NCBI RefSeq assembly: GCF_000407185.1
Contig: NZ_KE136481.1
Location: 1,402,136-1,466,135 of the forward strand
DNA: 64,000 bases
Direction of reading: 5' to 3'
Source: Enterococcus malodoratus ATCC 43197
Lineage (GTDB): Bacteria; Bacillota; Bacilli; Lactobacillales; Enterococcaceae
Below the pieces are notes generated by a model, which was not told the DNA's origin, did no database searches, and was given only the letters and a program-made list of their open reading frames with translations. Shown here in pieces: positions 1-8,030 of the stretch (position 1 is the first letter of the stretch; the number at the start of each line of letters is the position of its first letter). The position numbers and the translations under genes were made by a program.

Positions 1-252
1 ATAAGCTGGCACACTGATTGAATTTGGCATATGGCCTTTGTCAAACTCAGCTTCTGGTTGGATATCGATGATTTGATAGTCCGTTGAATCATCGGTTTCA
101 AGAACCTTTTTCATATCTGCCGGCTTGATCATCTGCCAATCGATATCGGCCTCTGCACGGTCTTCTTTAGCATCCTCTTTTTGGCACCCTGTCAATACTA
201 CCGCAAACACCGCTAAAGCGATAATTAATAATCCGCTTACTCTTTTTTTCAT
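1..252 (-). CDS. Rhodanese-like lipoprotein (partial, C-terminus outside window)
   Basis: The minus-strand frame starts at ATG 252 and runs off the left edge, giving 84 residues. The N-terminus is a lipoprotein signal peptide: MKKR, a hydrophobic run, then the lipobox LTGC with the lipidated Cys near residue 23. An acidic linker follows, then a stretch reading YQIIDIQPEAEFDKGHMPNS, which matches the first half of a rhodanese fold (D-x-R/Q-x-x-E-F-x-x-GH-I/M). The protein is expected to be anchored outside the membrane. The catalytic Cys loop is not in the window, so sulfurtransferase activity cannot be judged. Confidence 0.8.
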   Translation of the reverse strand, partial: MKKRVSGLLIIALAVFAVVLTGCQKEDAKEDRAEADIDWQMIKPADMKKVLETDDSTDYQIIDIQPEAEFDKGHMPNSISVPAY

Positions 253-640
253 TTCTTAAATCCTTCTTTCATTCAATTTTTTGTTGGGATCACTTGATGA
301 GCTTTAACTCTCCATCCGTCAAAAAATTCCCTGCAAAAAAGCATCTATTTGTGTTTTTAATCACATATATTTCGAGGGAAAGATTGTTAAATACACTCGC
401 TTAGAGACTCTAAGTATACTTTCACCTCATAGTCATAGTCGTTTTGACAAATCTTTCACCTCCGCGTCAGAATGTAAGGGCTCTCTCAAATCAAAGTATA
501 TAGAAAGGAAATTGCTTTTTCAATAACAAAAGGGAAGATTTTTCGTTGTTGCAAAATCTTTAATATCAAGTAAAAAAATTGAATGAAATAACAATATTTA
601 TTTTAAAAAAAGACATAAAATCACTTTTATGTCTTGCTGC
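253..640. other. Intergenic region with 15-bp palindrome
   Basis: This AT-rich stretch of 388 bases separates the lipoprotein start from the end of the ApbE gene. I see no coding frame in it. It holds a perfect inverted repeat with 7-bp arms, CTTAGAGACTCTAAG at 400-414, about 150 bases upstream of the lipoprotein start. That is a plausible regulator site, but no family can be assigned. Confidence 0.35.
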
Positions 641-1567
641 TTAGAGTTCGATTCGATTCTTTAGTCCATCGCTATACGCCATCTGCTGATCCGTCGTAAT
701 GACGATCCCATCGATGCCTTCATGCTGATTCAATTCAGCCAGAACCTCATGGGCATTTTTCCCAAATAAATGTGTGGTCCAAATCTCGCCGTCTAATGAT
801 TTTTTAGACACGATCGTTAGGCTGGCCAAGTCGTTTTGGATCGGATAGCCGGTCTGACTATCAAAAATGTGATGATAGCTTTGCCCTTGCCACTCGAATT
901 TGCGTTCATAGATGCCTGATGTTACTACCGATTCATTTTGCGCCTTTACGACAGCGACATAATTCCCTCGTGGCAAGAAAGGATTTTGAATTCCGATTCG
1001 CCAGCGTCCTTCGGCTCGTTGCGGTGCTGATCCATAAGTCAGCACATTTCCGCCAAGGTCAATAAACGCCGCGGCTGCTCCAGCAGTTATAAATTCAGCA
1101 ATGATTTTATCAGCAAAGTAGCCCTTGGCTAATGCTCCCAAGTCTATCGCCATACCTGCTCGCTCCAAATAAACCGTCTGTTTCGCTTCATTTAATTGGA
1201 TCAAAGCTGGATTGATCAAAGCAAGCAGTTCACAGATTTTTTCTGGTGAGGGATATTTCGCGTCTTTGAAGCCAACCCGCCACTTTTGAATCAAGGGACC
1301 GATGGCAATATTCAACGCGCTATCTGAAACCAGACTTTGTTCCTTTCCAATTTTGATCAGCTCAAACAGCTCTTCGTCTACCTTAACCGGCGCCTGCCCT
1401 GCTTGCTGATTGATCTTCATTAAGTCAGAGTCATCCGCGTTGGCGCTGAAGCGCTGCTCAAAATCGCGTAAATGGTCTTCCGCACTGATCAATAATTCTT
1501 CTGATTCTGGATGTTCAATCCAAAGCTTGATGACCGTTCCCATCAAATGCAGTGTCTTCTCATTCAT
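641..1567 (-). CDS. apbE: FAD:protein FMN transferase (ApbE family)
   Basis: This 308-residue protein matches ApbE over its length. It has an N-terminal MGTVIKLW strand, the DFEQRFSANADDSDLMKIN region, GAIAKGY-like GALAKGYFADK near residue 145, IDLGGNV near 170, and the C-terminal HIFDSQTGYP and SLDGEIWTT segments that form the metal and FAD site. The family moves FMN from FAD onto a Thr in FMN-binding domains of exported or membrane redox proteins. There is no signal peptide or lipobox, so it would act in the cytoplasm, unlike lipoprotein ApbE. No FMN-bind-domain protein is visible in the window. It is transcribed alone and divergently from the next operon. Confidence 0.88.
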   Translation of the reverse strand: MNEKTLHLMGTVIKLWIEHPESEELLISAEDHLRDFEQRFSANADDSDLMKINQQAGQAPVKVDEELFELIKIGKEQSLVSDSALNIAIGPLIQKWRVGFKDAKYPSPEKICELLALINPALIQLNEAKQTVYLERAGMAIDLGALAKGYFADKIIAEFITAGAAAAFIDLGGNVLTYGSAPQRAEGRWRIGIQNPFLPRGNYVAVVKAQNESVVTSGIYERKFEWQGQSYHHIFDSQTGYPIQNDLASLTIVSKKSLDGEIWTTHLFGKNAHEVLAELNQHEGIDGIVITTDQQMAYSDGLKNRIEL

Positions 1568-1648
1568 ACTCGTGTTCCTTCCTTATTCTTCTATTATCTA
1601 GCTTAATGGAATCGTGGACAGAACAAAAGAAGAATTTCTGGAATTGTT

Positions 1649-1677
1649 TTGAAACCAGCAATGTAATCGCTTATACT
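1649..1677 (+). promoter_or_regulatory. Promoter of the cyclodeaminase-tautomerase-serine dehydratase operon
   Basis: TTGAAA at 1649-1654 and TATACT at 1672-1677 are separated by 17 bases, close to the sigma-A consensus. They lie about 37 bases upstream of the ATG at 1714. Confidence 0.6.
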
Positions 1678-1713
1678 TCTAGGTGTGAAAGAAAATTTAT
1701 AAAGGGGGATTTT

Positions 1714-2700
1714 ATGCTACTTTTATCTCGAGAAAATATCAAACAAGTTTTTACTATGAAGGACGCCATCGAGGCAGACAAGGTTGCCTTCCAATTATTC
1801 AGTGAGGACAAAACAGATGTGCCTTTGCGCACGCAAATCGTATCAGAAAAACAAAATGGGACATTTCTATTCATGCCTTCTTATGTACCTGATTTGGATG
1901 CGGCGTCATTAAAAATCATCAATATTTTTCCTGACAATATTGATAAGGGCTTGTCATCTGCTCCGGCACAAGTGCTATTAGTTGATGGCAAGACCGGTTA
2001 CGTCAACGCTTTATTAGACGGCGTGACCGTTACACAATTCCGAACAGGAGCTGCTTCCGGAGTTGCCTTTGATGTCTTAGGTCGAAAAGACGCTAAGAAA
2101 GGCGCTTTGATCGGAACAGGCGGACAAGCCGCGACGCAATTAGAAGCGATGATTTGCGCACGCGATTTGGAGACCGTTTATGTTTTCGATCAAAATCCAG
2201 AACGGACGAAAGAATTTTCGGAGCAAATGAATGAAGAATTGAAGGCTTACGGGACAGAAATTTTACCAGCCGCAACTTCTGATGAAGCCATCGGAGATGC
2301 CGACTTGATCGTTACTGTGACTCCGGCTACCTCCCCTGTTTTTGACGGCAGTAAAGTTAAAGCTGGTGCGACGGTCAGCTGTGTTGGCTCATATCAGCCG
2401 CACATGCAAGAAATGGACCCGGTTGTCTTGGAACGAGCAAGCAAAATCTATTTTGATTCAGAAGAAGCCGTTCTTTCCGAAGCAGGCGATATCTTGATTC
2501 CATTGGAAGACGGCACCATCACCAAAGACGATTTCACTGGTGACATTGGTGAGGTATTAATGGGAAAAATCGGCGGCAGAGAAAATGACGAAGAGATCAT
2601 CGTCTTCAAGACCGTCGGAATCGGGGCACAAGATTTAGTCACTGCTCAAAAAATCTATGAGCGCGCCCTTGAAGAAAAAATCGGAACAGAATGGTCTTAA
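1714..2700 (+). CDS. Ornithine cyclodeaminase / mu-crystallin family protein
   Basis: 328 residues from ATG 1714, chosen because AAAGGGGGA precedes it; the open frame extends further upstream without a ribosome site. The family is NAD(P)-dependent: the middle holds a Rossmann fold with IGTGGQAATQLEAM near residues 130-143, and the N-terminal half has the TQFRTGAASGVA segment typical of ornithine cyclodeaminase, alanine dehydrogenase and ketimine reductase members. The substrate cannot be read from sequence. It is first in an operon with a tautomerase and an Fe-S serine dehydratase, which suggests amino-acid or imine chemistry rather than proline synthesis. The call is firm for family, weak for reaction. 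Confidence 0.85.
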   Translation: MLLLSRENIKQVFTMKDAIEADKVAFQLFSEDKTDVPLRTQIVSEKQNGTFLFMPSYVPDLDAASLKIINIFPDNIDKGLSSAPAQVLLVDGKTGYVNALLDGVTVTQFRTGAASGVAFDVLGRKDAKKGALIGTGGQAATQLEAMICARDLETVYVFDQNPERTKEFSEQMNEELKAYGTEILPAATSDEAIGDADLIVTVTPATSPVFDGSKVKAGATVSCVGSYQPHMQEMDPVVLERASKIYFDSEEAVLSEAGDILIPLEDGTITKDDFTGDIGEVLMGKIGGRENDEEIIVFKTVGIGAQDLVTAQKIYERALEEKIGTEWS

Positions 2701-2762
2701 ACAAATTCCGATTCTTTACAGCAAAAGACTTCAAAAAATAATATATATAGGAGGAATAAACC

Positions 2763-2975
2763 ATGCCACATTTATCAGTTAGATTGTATCCAGGTCGCAC
2801 GAAAGAGGTGAAACAGGATTTCGCCGAAAAATTGCAGGATCTAGTCGTGAAGGAATTAGGCTGCGAACCAAATGTCGTGTCTGTTTCTTTTAAAGAAATC
2901 GAAAAAGAAAAATGGGATGACGTGATCGATGTTGAAATCGCGGGTGAAGATATTTATATCGAAGCGGATTTCTAA
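2763..2975 (+). CDS. 4-oxalocrotonate tautomerase-like protein
   Basis: This 70-residue protein begins Met-Pro-His. Loss of Met would expose Pro as the N-terminal catalytic base, the hallmark of the tautomerase superfamily. The length and beta-alpha-beta pattern (LSVRLYPGR, then a helix, then VVSVSFKEI) fit the small 4-OT/PptA type, which works as a homo-oligomer. AGGAGGA sits 8 bases before the ATG. It lies between the cyclodeaminase-like gene and the serine dehydratase gene, so an enamine/imine or enol/keto isomerisation linked to amino-acid breakdown is a reasonable guess. Confidence 0.82.
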   Translation: MPHLSVRLYPGRTKEVKQDFAEKLQDLVVKELGCEPNVVSVSFKEIEKEKWDDVIDVEIAGEDIYIEADF

Positions 2976-2987
2976 AGGAGGCCGTGA

Positions 2988-4550
2988 ATGAAAGAACACG
3001 CGAGTATTTTTAATGATGTTTTAGGACCGGTGATGATCGGTCCTTCTAGTTCCCATACTGCTGCTTCTGTCCGAATCGGTCGCGCCTTACGTCAAATGGT
3101 CGCCGGGAAAATCACATATTTTCAAGCGGATTTCGATCCATCGGGTTCTTTAGCGGCAAGTTATATCACGCAATGTTCCGATATTGGCTTAGTCGGCGGA
3201 TTACTAGGCATGGACCCCACGGATAGTCGGCTCACCAACGCGATTGAAATTGCCGAAGACGGTGGTATGGAGATTATTTTCCGGATCATCCCTTATGAAA
3301 ATGAGCACCCCAACACCTATAAAATGACGATTAAAACGGATTTAGGGGAAGAATTAGCTGTAGTCGCTCTTTCTGTCGGCGGCGGAATGATCGAGATCAC
3401 TGAGATCAATCATTTTGCAGTTGAAGTTACTGGCGGCTTTTATGAAACGCTGCTCTTTGGGGAGGCGTTGAATTTAACGGAGGCTGATTTTGCAGAAAAG
3501 ATCAGTAAATTCTGCTCCGTTGTTATCAAGGAACAGTCTGAAAAAACGCTGCTGCACCTCAAAACGCAGCAGATTATTCCTGAAAATGAAATCGCTTGGC
3601 TGAATCAGCAAATGACGGTCGATCGTTTCATCGCTTTTGATCCTGTCTTACCGATCATGTCGCAAAAGGAACCAAAGATGCTCTTTTCAACGGCTGAGGA
3701 AATGATTGCTTTGGCAAAAAAAGAAGATTTAGCTGATATGGCGCTGCGCTACGAAAGTCATCGTGGCAGTATTTCAGAAGAAGAAGTGTATCAAAAGGCT
3801 GAGGCGATTCTTGAGATCATGTCTAATGGAATCAACGTCGGATTAGCGGGAACCTCTTACGAAGATCGAATGTTAGGTTCGCAAGCACCGAAGATTCGAG
3901 CAAATCGAGACAAATTGATCGGCGATGATTTACCGGCAAAAATCATCGAAAACATTTCTGCTTTAATGGAAGTCAAAAGTTCGATGCAGGTCTTTGTCGC
4001 TGCACCCACCGCGGGTTCATGCGGTGCTTTACCGGGAACATTGATCGCGGTCGGTGATTATCAGAAAAAATCTCACGATGATTTGGTACGTGGGTTATTA
4101 GCGGCCGGAATGATTGGTGTTTTCATTGCCGAATACGCGACTTTTGCCGCCGAAGTCGCTGGTTGTCAGGCGGAGTGCGGGGCAGGTTCGGGTATGACCG
4201 CGGGTGCCCTTGTTCAATTGATGGGCGGTACGATCGAAGAAGCCGTGGATGCTGCATCGATGGCTCTGCAAAATGTTTTCGGAATGGTCTGCGATCCGAT
4301 CGGCGTGCGCGTGGAAGTCCCTTGCCTTGGGAAAAATATGATGTGCGGTATGAATGCGCTAGGCGCTGCCAATATGTCCTTGGCGGGCTACGCGGTCGTC
4401 ATTCCATTGGATGAAACGATCGACAGCTTTAATAAAGTGGGTCGAATGATCCCACCTGAATTACGCTGTACCGGTCATGCCGGCTTGGCTCAAACAAAAT
4501 CAGGTCTAGCGATCGCCGAACATTTAGGCTGTCCGCTGGATTGTTGTTAA
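2988..4550 (+). CDS. L-serine dehydratase, iron-sulfur type, single chain (beta and alpha domains fused)
   Basis: 520 residues, long enough for both domains. The beta part (about 1-220) starts with FNDVLGPVMIGPSSSHTAA, the allosteric/catalytic SSSHT motif. The alpha part (about 240-520) carries the cluster-site segments PTAGSCGALPG, CQAECGAGSGMTAG and PCLGKNMMCGMN. The family converts L-serine to pyruvate and ammonia using a [4Fe-4S] cluster. The chain ends Asp-Cys-Cys. In the single-chain Legionella enzyme a C-terminal Cys inserts into the active site as a cluster ligand, and the same is inferred here. The ribosome site AAAGGAGG is just ahead of the ATG, 12 bases after the tautomerase stop, so it is in the same operon. 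A different beta-hydroxy amino acid substrate is possible. Confidence 0.88.
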   Translation: MKEHASIFNDVLGPVMIGPSSSHTAASVRIGRALRQMVAGKITYFQADFDPSGSLAASYITQCSDIGLVGGLLGMDPTDSRLTNAIEIAEDGGMEIIFRIIPYENEHPNTYKMTIKTDLGEELAVVALSVGGGMIEITEINHFAVEVTGGFYETLLFGEALNLTEADFAEKISKFCSVVIKEQSEKTLLHLKTQQIIPENEIAWLNQQMTVDRFIAFDPVLPIMSQKEPKMLFSTAEEMIALAKKEDLADMALRYESHRGSISEEEVYQKAEAILEIMSNGINVGLAGTSYEDRMLGSQAPKIRANRDKLIGDDLPAKIIENISALMEVKSSMQVFVAAPTAGSCGALPGTLIAVGDYQKKSHDDLVRGLLAAGMIGVFIAEYATFAAEVAGCQAECGAGSGMTAGALVQLMGGTIEEAVDAASMALQNVFGMVCDPIGVRVEVPCLGKNMMCGMNALGAANMSLAGYAVVIPLDETIDSFNKVGRMIPPELRCTGHAGLAQTKSGLAIAEHLGCPLDCC

Positions 4551-4571
4551 GCTAAATTTGCTGAAAAAAAT

Positions 4572-4609
4572 AAAACCAGAGCAGCAGTCTAACCTGTTAC
4601 TCTGGTTTT
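4572..4609. terminator. Bidirectional terminator
   Basis: AAAACCAGAG pairs with CTCTGGTTTT over 10 bp across an 18-base loop. It lies between convergent genes (serine dehydratase and DacA), with a T-rich 3' side in both directions. Confidence 0.75.
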
Positions 4610-4650
4610 GTTGTCTAAAAAAATTGAGTCTTATTGCAGTAACTGAGTTG

Positions 4651-6051
4651 CTATAGAAACGTCATCGCTAAAAGAATGAGCGATATGAAAATACACACGG
4701 CACCTGCAAGTTTAAAGACTGCCGGTCCTTTTTTCCGTGAACTTCTTGTCGTTCTGCCTACGGATTTCCGTTTTATTGGAAAAAGTAAGAGCAGTAATCC
4801 CAAAACAGCAAGGACACCCGGTAATAGATAATTCTTTTTTTGATCCGAAGATGAGTTACTTGTAGCCGGCAGCTGTTCTTTTTTTGCCTTATCCGTCTTC
4901 GCTTCTTGATAATTTAGTGACAATTTAGGCATCTTCTCGGTTAACTGCTCGTTTTTATTCGCTAACATCACCTGATTGTCTTGGATAGTCAGTTTTGGTT
5001 TCTCATTCTTTTTCACTACACCATAGAAGTCTTGATCTAGTTTAATCGTTTTATCCTCTATGCCGTGTTCTCCTTTGGGTAAAAGCAGACGATGTTCGTA
5101 TTCATCAAAGGTTTTTTTCAGCAATGCATTTCCAAAAGGATGTCGATAATATTCGCCATCTTGATCCGACCAGTCTCCAACACCTAGTATTACTTCGATC
5201 AATCGCGTATTTCCCCGCTTGGCTGTAGCAATATAATTGAAGGCACTGCTAGGCCCAGAACCGGTCTTCAGACCATCGACTCCTTCAAACCCGTATTTTG
5301 CGCCAGGCAATGAATAGTTGTATGTCTCAAAGGTTTCTTCATAAGGTGTGCCCTCCATGGCAGTAACCTTTGCTTGACTCGTAAACTCTAATACCTCGGG
5401 ATGATCATTGAGTAAAAAGAAGACCATCGTGGCCAAGTCACGGGCGGTAGACGTGTTGCTTCCATTCGGATCAAAACCGGCTGGATTATAAAGTCCCTCA
5501 AAACTTACCGCGGATGCACCACTACAGTTGTAAAAAGCCGTTTTATTCATTCCGATTGTTTTGGCTTTTTCATTCATTTTTCGGATAAACTCACCAGAAT
5601 CATTCTTTGAAACGGTGTTTGCTAACATCACTGTCGCCACATTCGATGACGGAACAATGACCATTTTTAGCAATTCTCTTACCGGATACTCGACACCCGC
5701 CACAATTTTATTATTGCTGATCGCATACAATTGGCTGATTTCTTGGTCTTTCTCAGTCGCTGTGATTTTAGTATCCAAATTCATTTTGCCTTCTTTTATG
5801 GCATCAAATACTAAAAAGACGGTCATCATTTTGGATATACTCGCCGGTTCCCTCACTACTTCGGAATTCTCTTCCCATAATATCTGACCATTCGCTCCAT
5901 CGATTACGATAGAAGCTTTTGGCTTATTCACCTCTAAAACATCTGTATACCCTGCTGCTTTAGTTATTTCCATAATATCTTCAACCGCAAAGGCAGGTGT
6001 TTCTAAAGAAATTAAGCATAGAGTAACTAATAAAAAGACAATTTTTTTGAT
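4651..6051 (-). CDS. dacA: D-alanyl-D-alanine carboxypeptidase (DacA/PBP5-type), apparent ATC start
   Basis: An S11-family low-molecular-weight PBP that trims D-Ala from peptidoglycan pentapeptides. Motifs are SxxK (SISKMM), SxN (SSNVAT) and KTG (LKTGSGP). From the first in-frame ATG (5973) the protein would lack a signal peptide and a ribosome site. Extending upstream gives KKIVFLLVTLCLISLETPAFA, a clean signal peptide, in the same open frame, preceded 7 bases earlier by AAGGGGG (6059-6065). The codon at the expected start (6051-6049) is ATC. I therefore place the start there (466 residues), either a rare AUC start or a mutated ATG. The C-terminus has two hydrophobic segments with an LPATS sequence before the first. 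Transcribed alone. Confidence 0.85.
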   Translation of the reverse strand: MKKIVFLLVTLCLISLETPAFAVEDIMEITKAAGYTDVLEVNKPKASIVIDGANGQILWEENSEVVREPASISKMMTVFLVFDAIKEGKMNLDTKITATEKDQEISQLYAISNNKIVAGVEYPVRELLKMVIVPSSNVATVMLANTVSKNDSGEFIRKMNEKAKTIGMNKTAFYNCSGASAVSFEGLYNPAGFDPNGSNTSTARDLATMVFFLLNDHPEVLEFTSQAKVTAMEGTPYEETFETYNYSLPGAKYGFEGVDGLKTGSGPSSAFNYIATAKRGNTRLIEVILGVGDWSDQDGEYYRHPFGNALLKKTFDEYEHRLLLPKGEHGIEDKTIKLDQDFYGVVKKNEKPKLTIQDNQVMLANKNEQLTEKMPKLSLNYQEAKTDKAKKEQLPATSNSSSDQKKNYLLPGVLAVLGLLLLLFPIKRKSVGRTTRSSRKKGPAVFKLAGAVCIFISLILLAMTFL

Positions 6052-6087
6052 TGCAAGTCCCCCTTATTTCGTCAAATCATACTTAAA

Positions 6088-6096
6088 ATTTTAGCA
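6088..6096 (-). promoter_or_regulatory. Extended -10 element of dacA
   Basis: On the minus strand TGCTAAAAT (TGn plus a TATAAT-like hexamer) lies about 37 bases before the ATC codon at 6051. Transcription would begin near 6080, leaving a short leader that still contains the AAGGGGG site. No good -35 is seen. Confidence 0.45.
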
Positions 6097-6202
6097 TATC
6101 TAATAAAAATAGTTTAGAATTTTTTAAATAATAAATTTTATAGCTAAGAAAAACTGAGAAATAAATAGTCCAAAACTTGTTTATTTAAATTTGCGCAAAT
6201 AA

Positions 6203-6241
6203 AAAGTGTTCAAAAGATTGATTCCACCTTTTGAACACTTT
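6203..6241 (-). terminator. Terminator downstream of the YbaK-type gene
   Basis: A perfect 14-bp stem, AAAGTGTTCAAAAG with CTTTTGAACACTTT, has an 11-base loop. On the minus strand it is followed by a run of T, fitting termination of the deacylase transcript. Confidence 0.75.
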
Positions 6242-6353
6242 AAAATTTATTCACGTCAAATTAAAAAATAATTTTCTACCGAATCCTCTTAAGCCTCAGC
6301 TATTTTTTGCTTGATTCCTTCAAAGTCGTTCTCTACGAGCTCATGCTCATCGT

Positions 6354-6893
6354 TTATACTTCAATAATCTTCGGCTGCCGTTTTACATAAGGCAAAAATT
6401 TCTTCAGGACATCCTCCGTTTTCAATTTCAAGTAACCAGTCGTAGTTCCATCACTGCAACCGTAATATTCTTGGTCGCAAACATCCTTGTCCAGAACAAG
6501 CTGGACCTTTCCGGCTTCCTTCAATAACGTACTGAAAATTGTCGCTGCACCAATTTTTGTCCCCAGCATCGAATCCATCCGCTCGGCTGACGCAAAAGAA
6601 ACGCGGGCAATTTCTAAGGCCTGACTAAATTCTTTTGATTTAAACGGCTTATCACCACTAGTCACGAATAGATAGAAATTAGTTTTTTGACGATTACATA
6701 AGAACAGCGTCTTCACCATATCCATATCCAGCCGTTCATTGATCTGCTGGCAATCCTCCATCGTGATGACTTCCTCAGTTTCCACCCGTTGGAAATCTAT
6801 TTCTAATTCTTGCAAGACTTGGTAGACCTTTTCTTGCAAAGGCGTGTCGCATGCTGCGGGCACCGCCGTATACACTTCACTTACAAAGACCAT
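6354..6893 (-). CDS. YbaK/EbsC-family aminoacyl-tRNA deacylase
   Basis: 179 residues from ATG 6893. AAGGA lies 8-9 bases upstream, whereas the ATG four codons earlier touches it. The YbaK/ProX fold is seen from QVLQELEIDFQRVETEE through KTLFLCNRQKTNFYLFVTSGDKPF, then the C-terminal GAATIF and CDQEYYGCSDGTTTGYLKL segments. Family members hydrolyse mischarged tRNA (such as Ala- or Cys-tRNA-Pro) in trans. The C-terminal YVKRQPKIIEV end resembles PrdX-type proteins. It is divergent from a LysR regulator; the start-to-start gap is 152 bases. Confidence 0.82.
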   Translation of the reverse strand: MVFVSEVYTAVPAACDTPLQEKVYQVLQELEIDFQRVETEEVITMEDCQQINERLDMDMVKTLFLCNRQKTNFYLFVTSGDKPFKSKEFSQALEIARVSFASAERMDSMLGTKIGAATIFSTLLKEAGKVQLVLDKDVCDQEYYGCSDGTTTGYLKLKTEDVLKKFLPYVKRQPKIIEV

Positions 6894-7045
6894 TTTACTC
6901 ATTCCTTCTTGAATAGTTAATAGTAGTAATCTATCATAGAATCTAAGATTACAAAAACGAATTTTAATCATATTTAGCATGACGAAAACAGATGCAAAGA
7001 TATCAGTTCAACTTTTCTCAGAAATACAAACAAGGAGGAACAACC

Positions 7046-7912
7046 ATGGATATGAACATTCAAAAATACATCGCTTTTGTCAAAACGGTCGAACTAGGTA
7101 GCTTTACTAAGGCCGCTAAAATTTTGAACTATTCTCAATCCGGGATCAGCCGCATGATCAGTGATCTTGAACAAGAGTGGGGCATTACCTTATTAGAACG
7201 AAATCGTGCTGGCCTGCGCCTGACTTCCGACGGTATGAATGTCCTGCCTTATGCTAAAGAGTTAGCAGAGAAATATCAAACGCTGCAAAATCAACTAGCC
7301 GAGCTTGGGCATTTAGACACGGGCCTGATCCGTATCGGGACTTTTTCTAGTGTCGCAACTCACTGGCTGCCGGAGGCGATCAAAACTTTTCAAGCTGACT
7401 ATCCTAAGATCGATTTTGAATTATTGTTGGGCGACTACGAAGAGATCGAGCAATGGATATTAGAAGGTCGGGTTGACTTTGGTTTTTCACGCTTGCCTGC
7501 TGCTCATGATTTGGAACAAAAGTTTCTGCATGATGATGAACAACTGGTCGTTCTGCCACAGGGACATCCTTTTTTGAATAAAGAAAAGATTCCTGTAACG
7601 GATTTAGAGCATCAGCCGTTTATTTTACTGGAACGTGAAGGCAATTCCGATATCACCGAATTATTGACGGATGCTAAGGTCCAGCCGCAGATCAAATTTC
7701 GGACATGGGATGATTATTCTATCTTAGCAATGGTGGAGAAAAATTTAGGCATCAGTATTTTGCCAAAATTAATTTTGCAGCGAATCGCTTACCAAATTGA
7801 GACGAGACCGTTAGAAAAACCGGTATTTCGTAAAGTCGGCATCCTCTATCGCAACCCGTCATTACTCTCTTTAGCCAGCCGAGAATTTCTAAAATTGTTT
7901 CTTGAATTTTGA
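7046..7912 (+). CDS. LysR-family transcriptional regulator
   Basis: 288 residues from ATG 7046, preceded by AAGGAGGAA. The N-terminal winged helix-turn-helix (FVKTVELGSFTKAAKILNYS, then SGISRMISDLEQEWG) is classic LysR, followed by a periplasmic-binding-like effector domain (GLIRIGTFSSVATHWLPEAI onward). It lies between the divergent deacylase gene and a TauE-type transporter read in the same direction, and may control either. The effector is unknown. Confidence 0.88.
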   Translation: MDMNIQKYIAFVKTVELGSFTKAAKILNYSQSGISRMISDLEQEWGITLLERNRAGLRLTSDGMNVLPYAKELAEKYQTLQNQLAELGHLDTGLIRIGTFSSVATHWLPEAIKTFQADYPKIDFELLLGDYEEIEQWILEGRVDFGFSRLPAAHDLEQKFLHDDEQLVVLPQGHPFLNKEKIPVTDLEHQPFILLEREGNSDITELLTDAKVQPQIKFRTWDDYSILAMVEKNLGISILPKLILQRIAYQIETRPLEKPVFRKVGILYRNPSLLSLASREFLKLFLEF

Positions 7913-8030
7913 GCTAAAAAGGACTTATTTTCCATACCAATAGTTCAACGAATCACAAAATTTTCGGATTTTGTGTTTTTTCATTTTGTTTATTGTTATA
8001 ATTATAGAAAAAGGAGCTATGGGAGGACTT

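Noticed and set aside
6290-6353. A short open stretch downstream of the YbaK-type gene encoding about 23 residues ending KQKIAEA
   Set aside because: It has no start codon in frame, follows a natural-looking terminus of the deacylase (KIIEV), and is too short to support as a gene; it could be a remnant.
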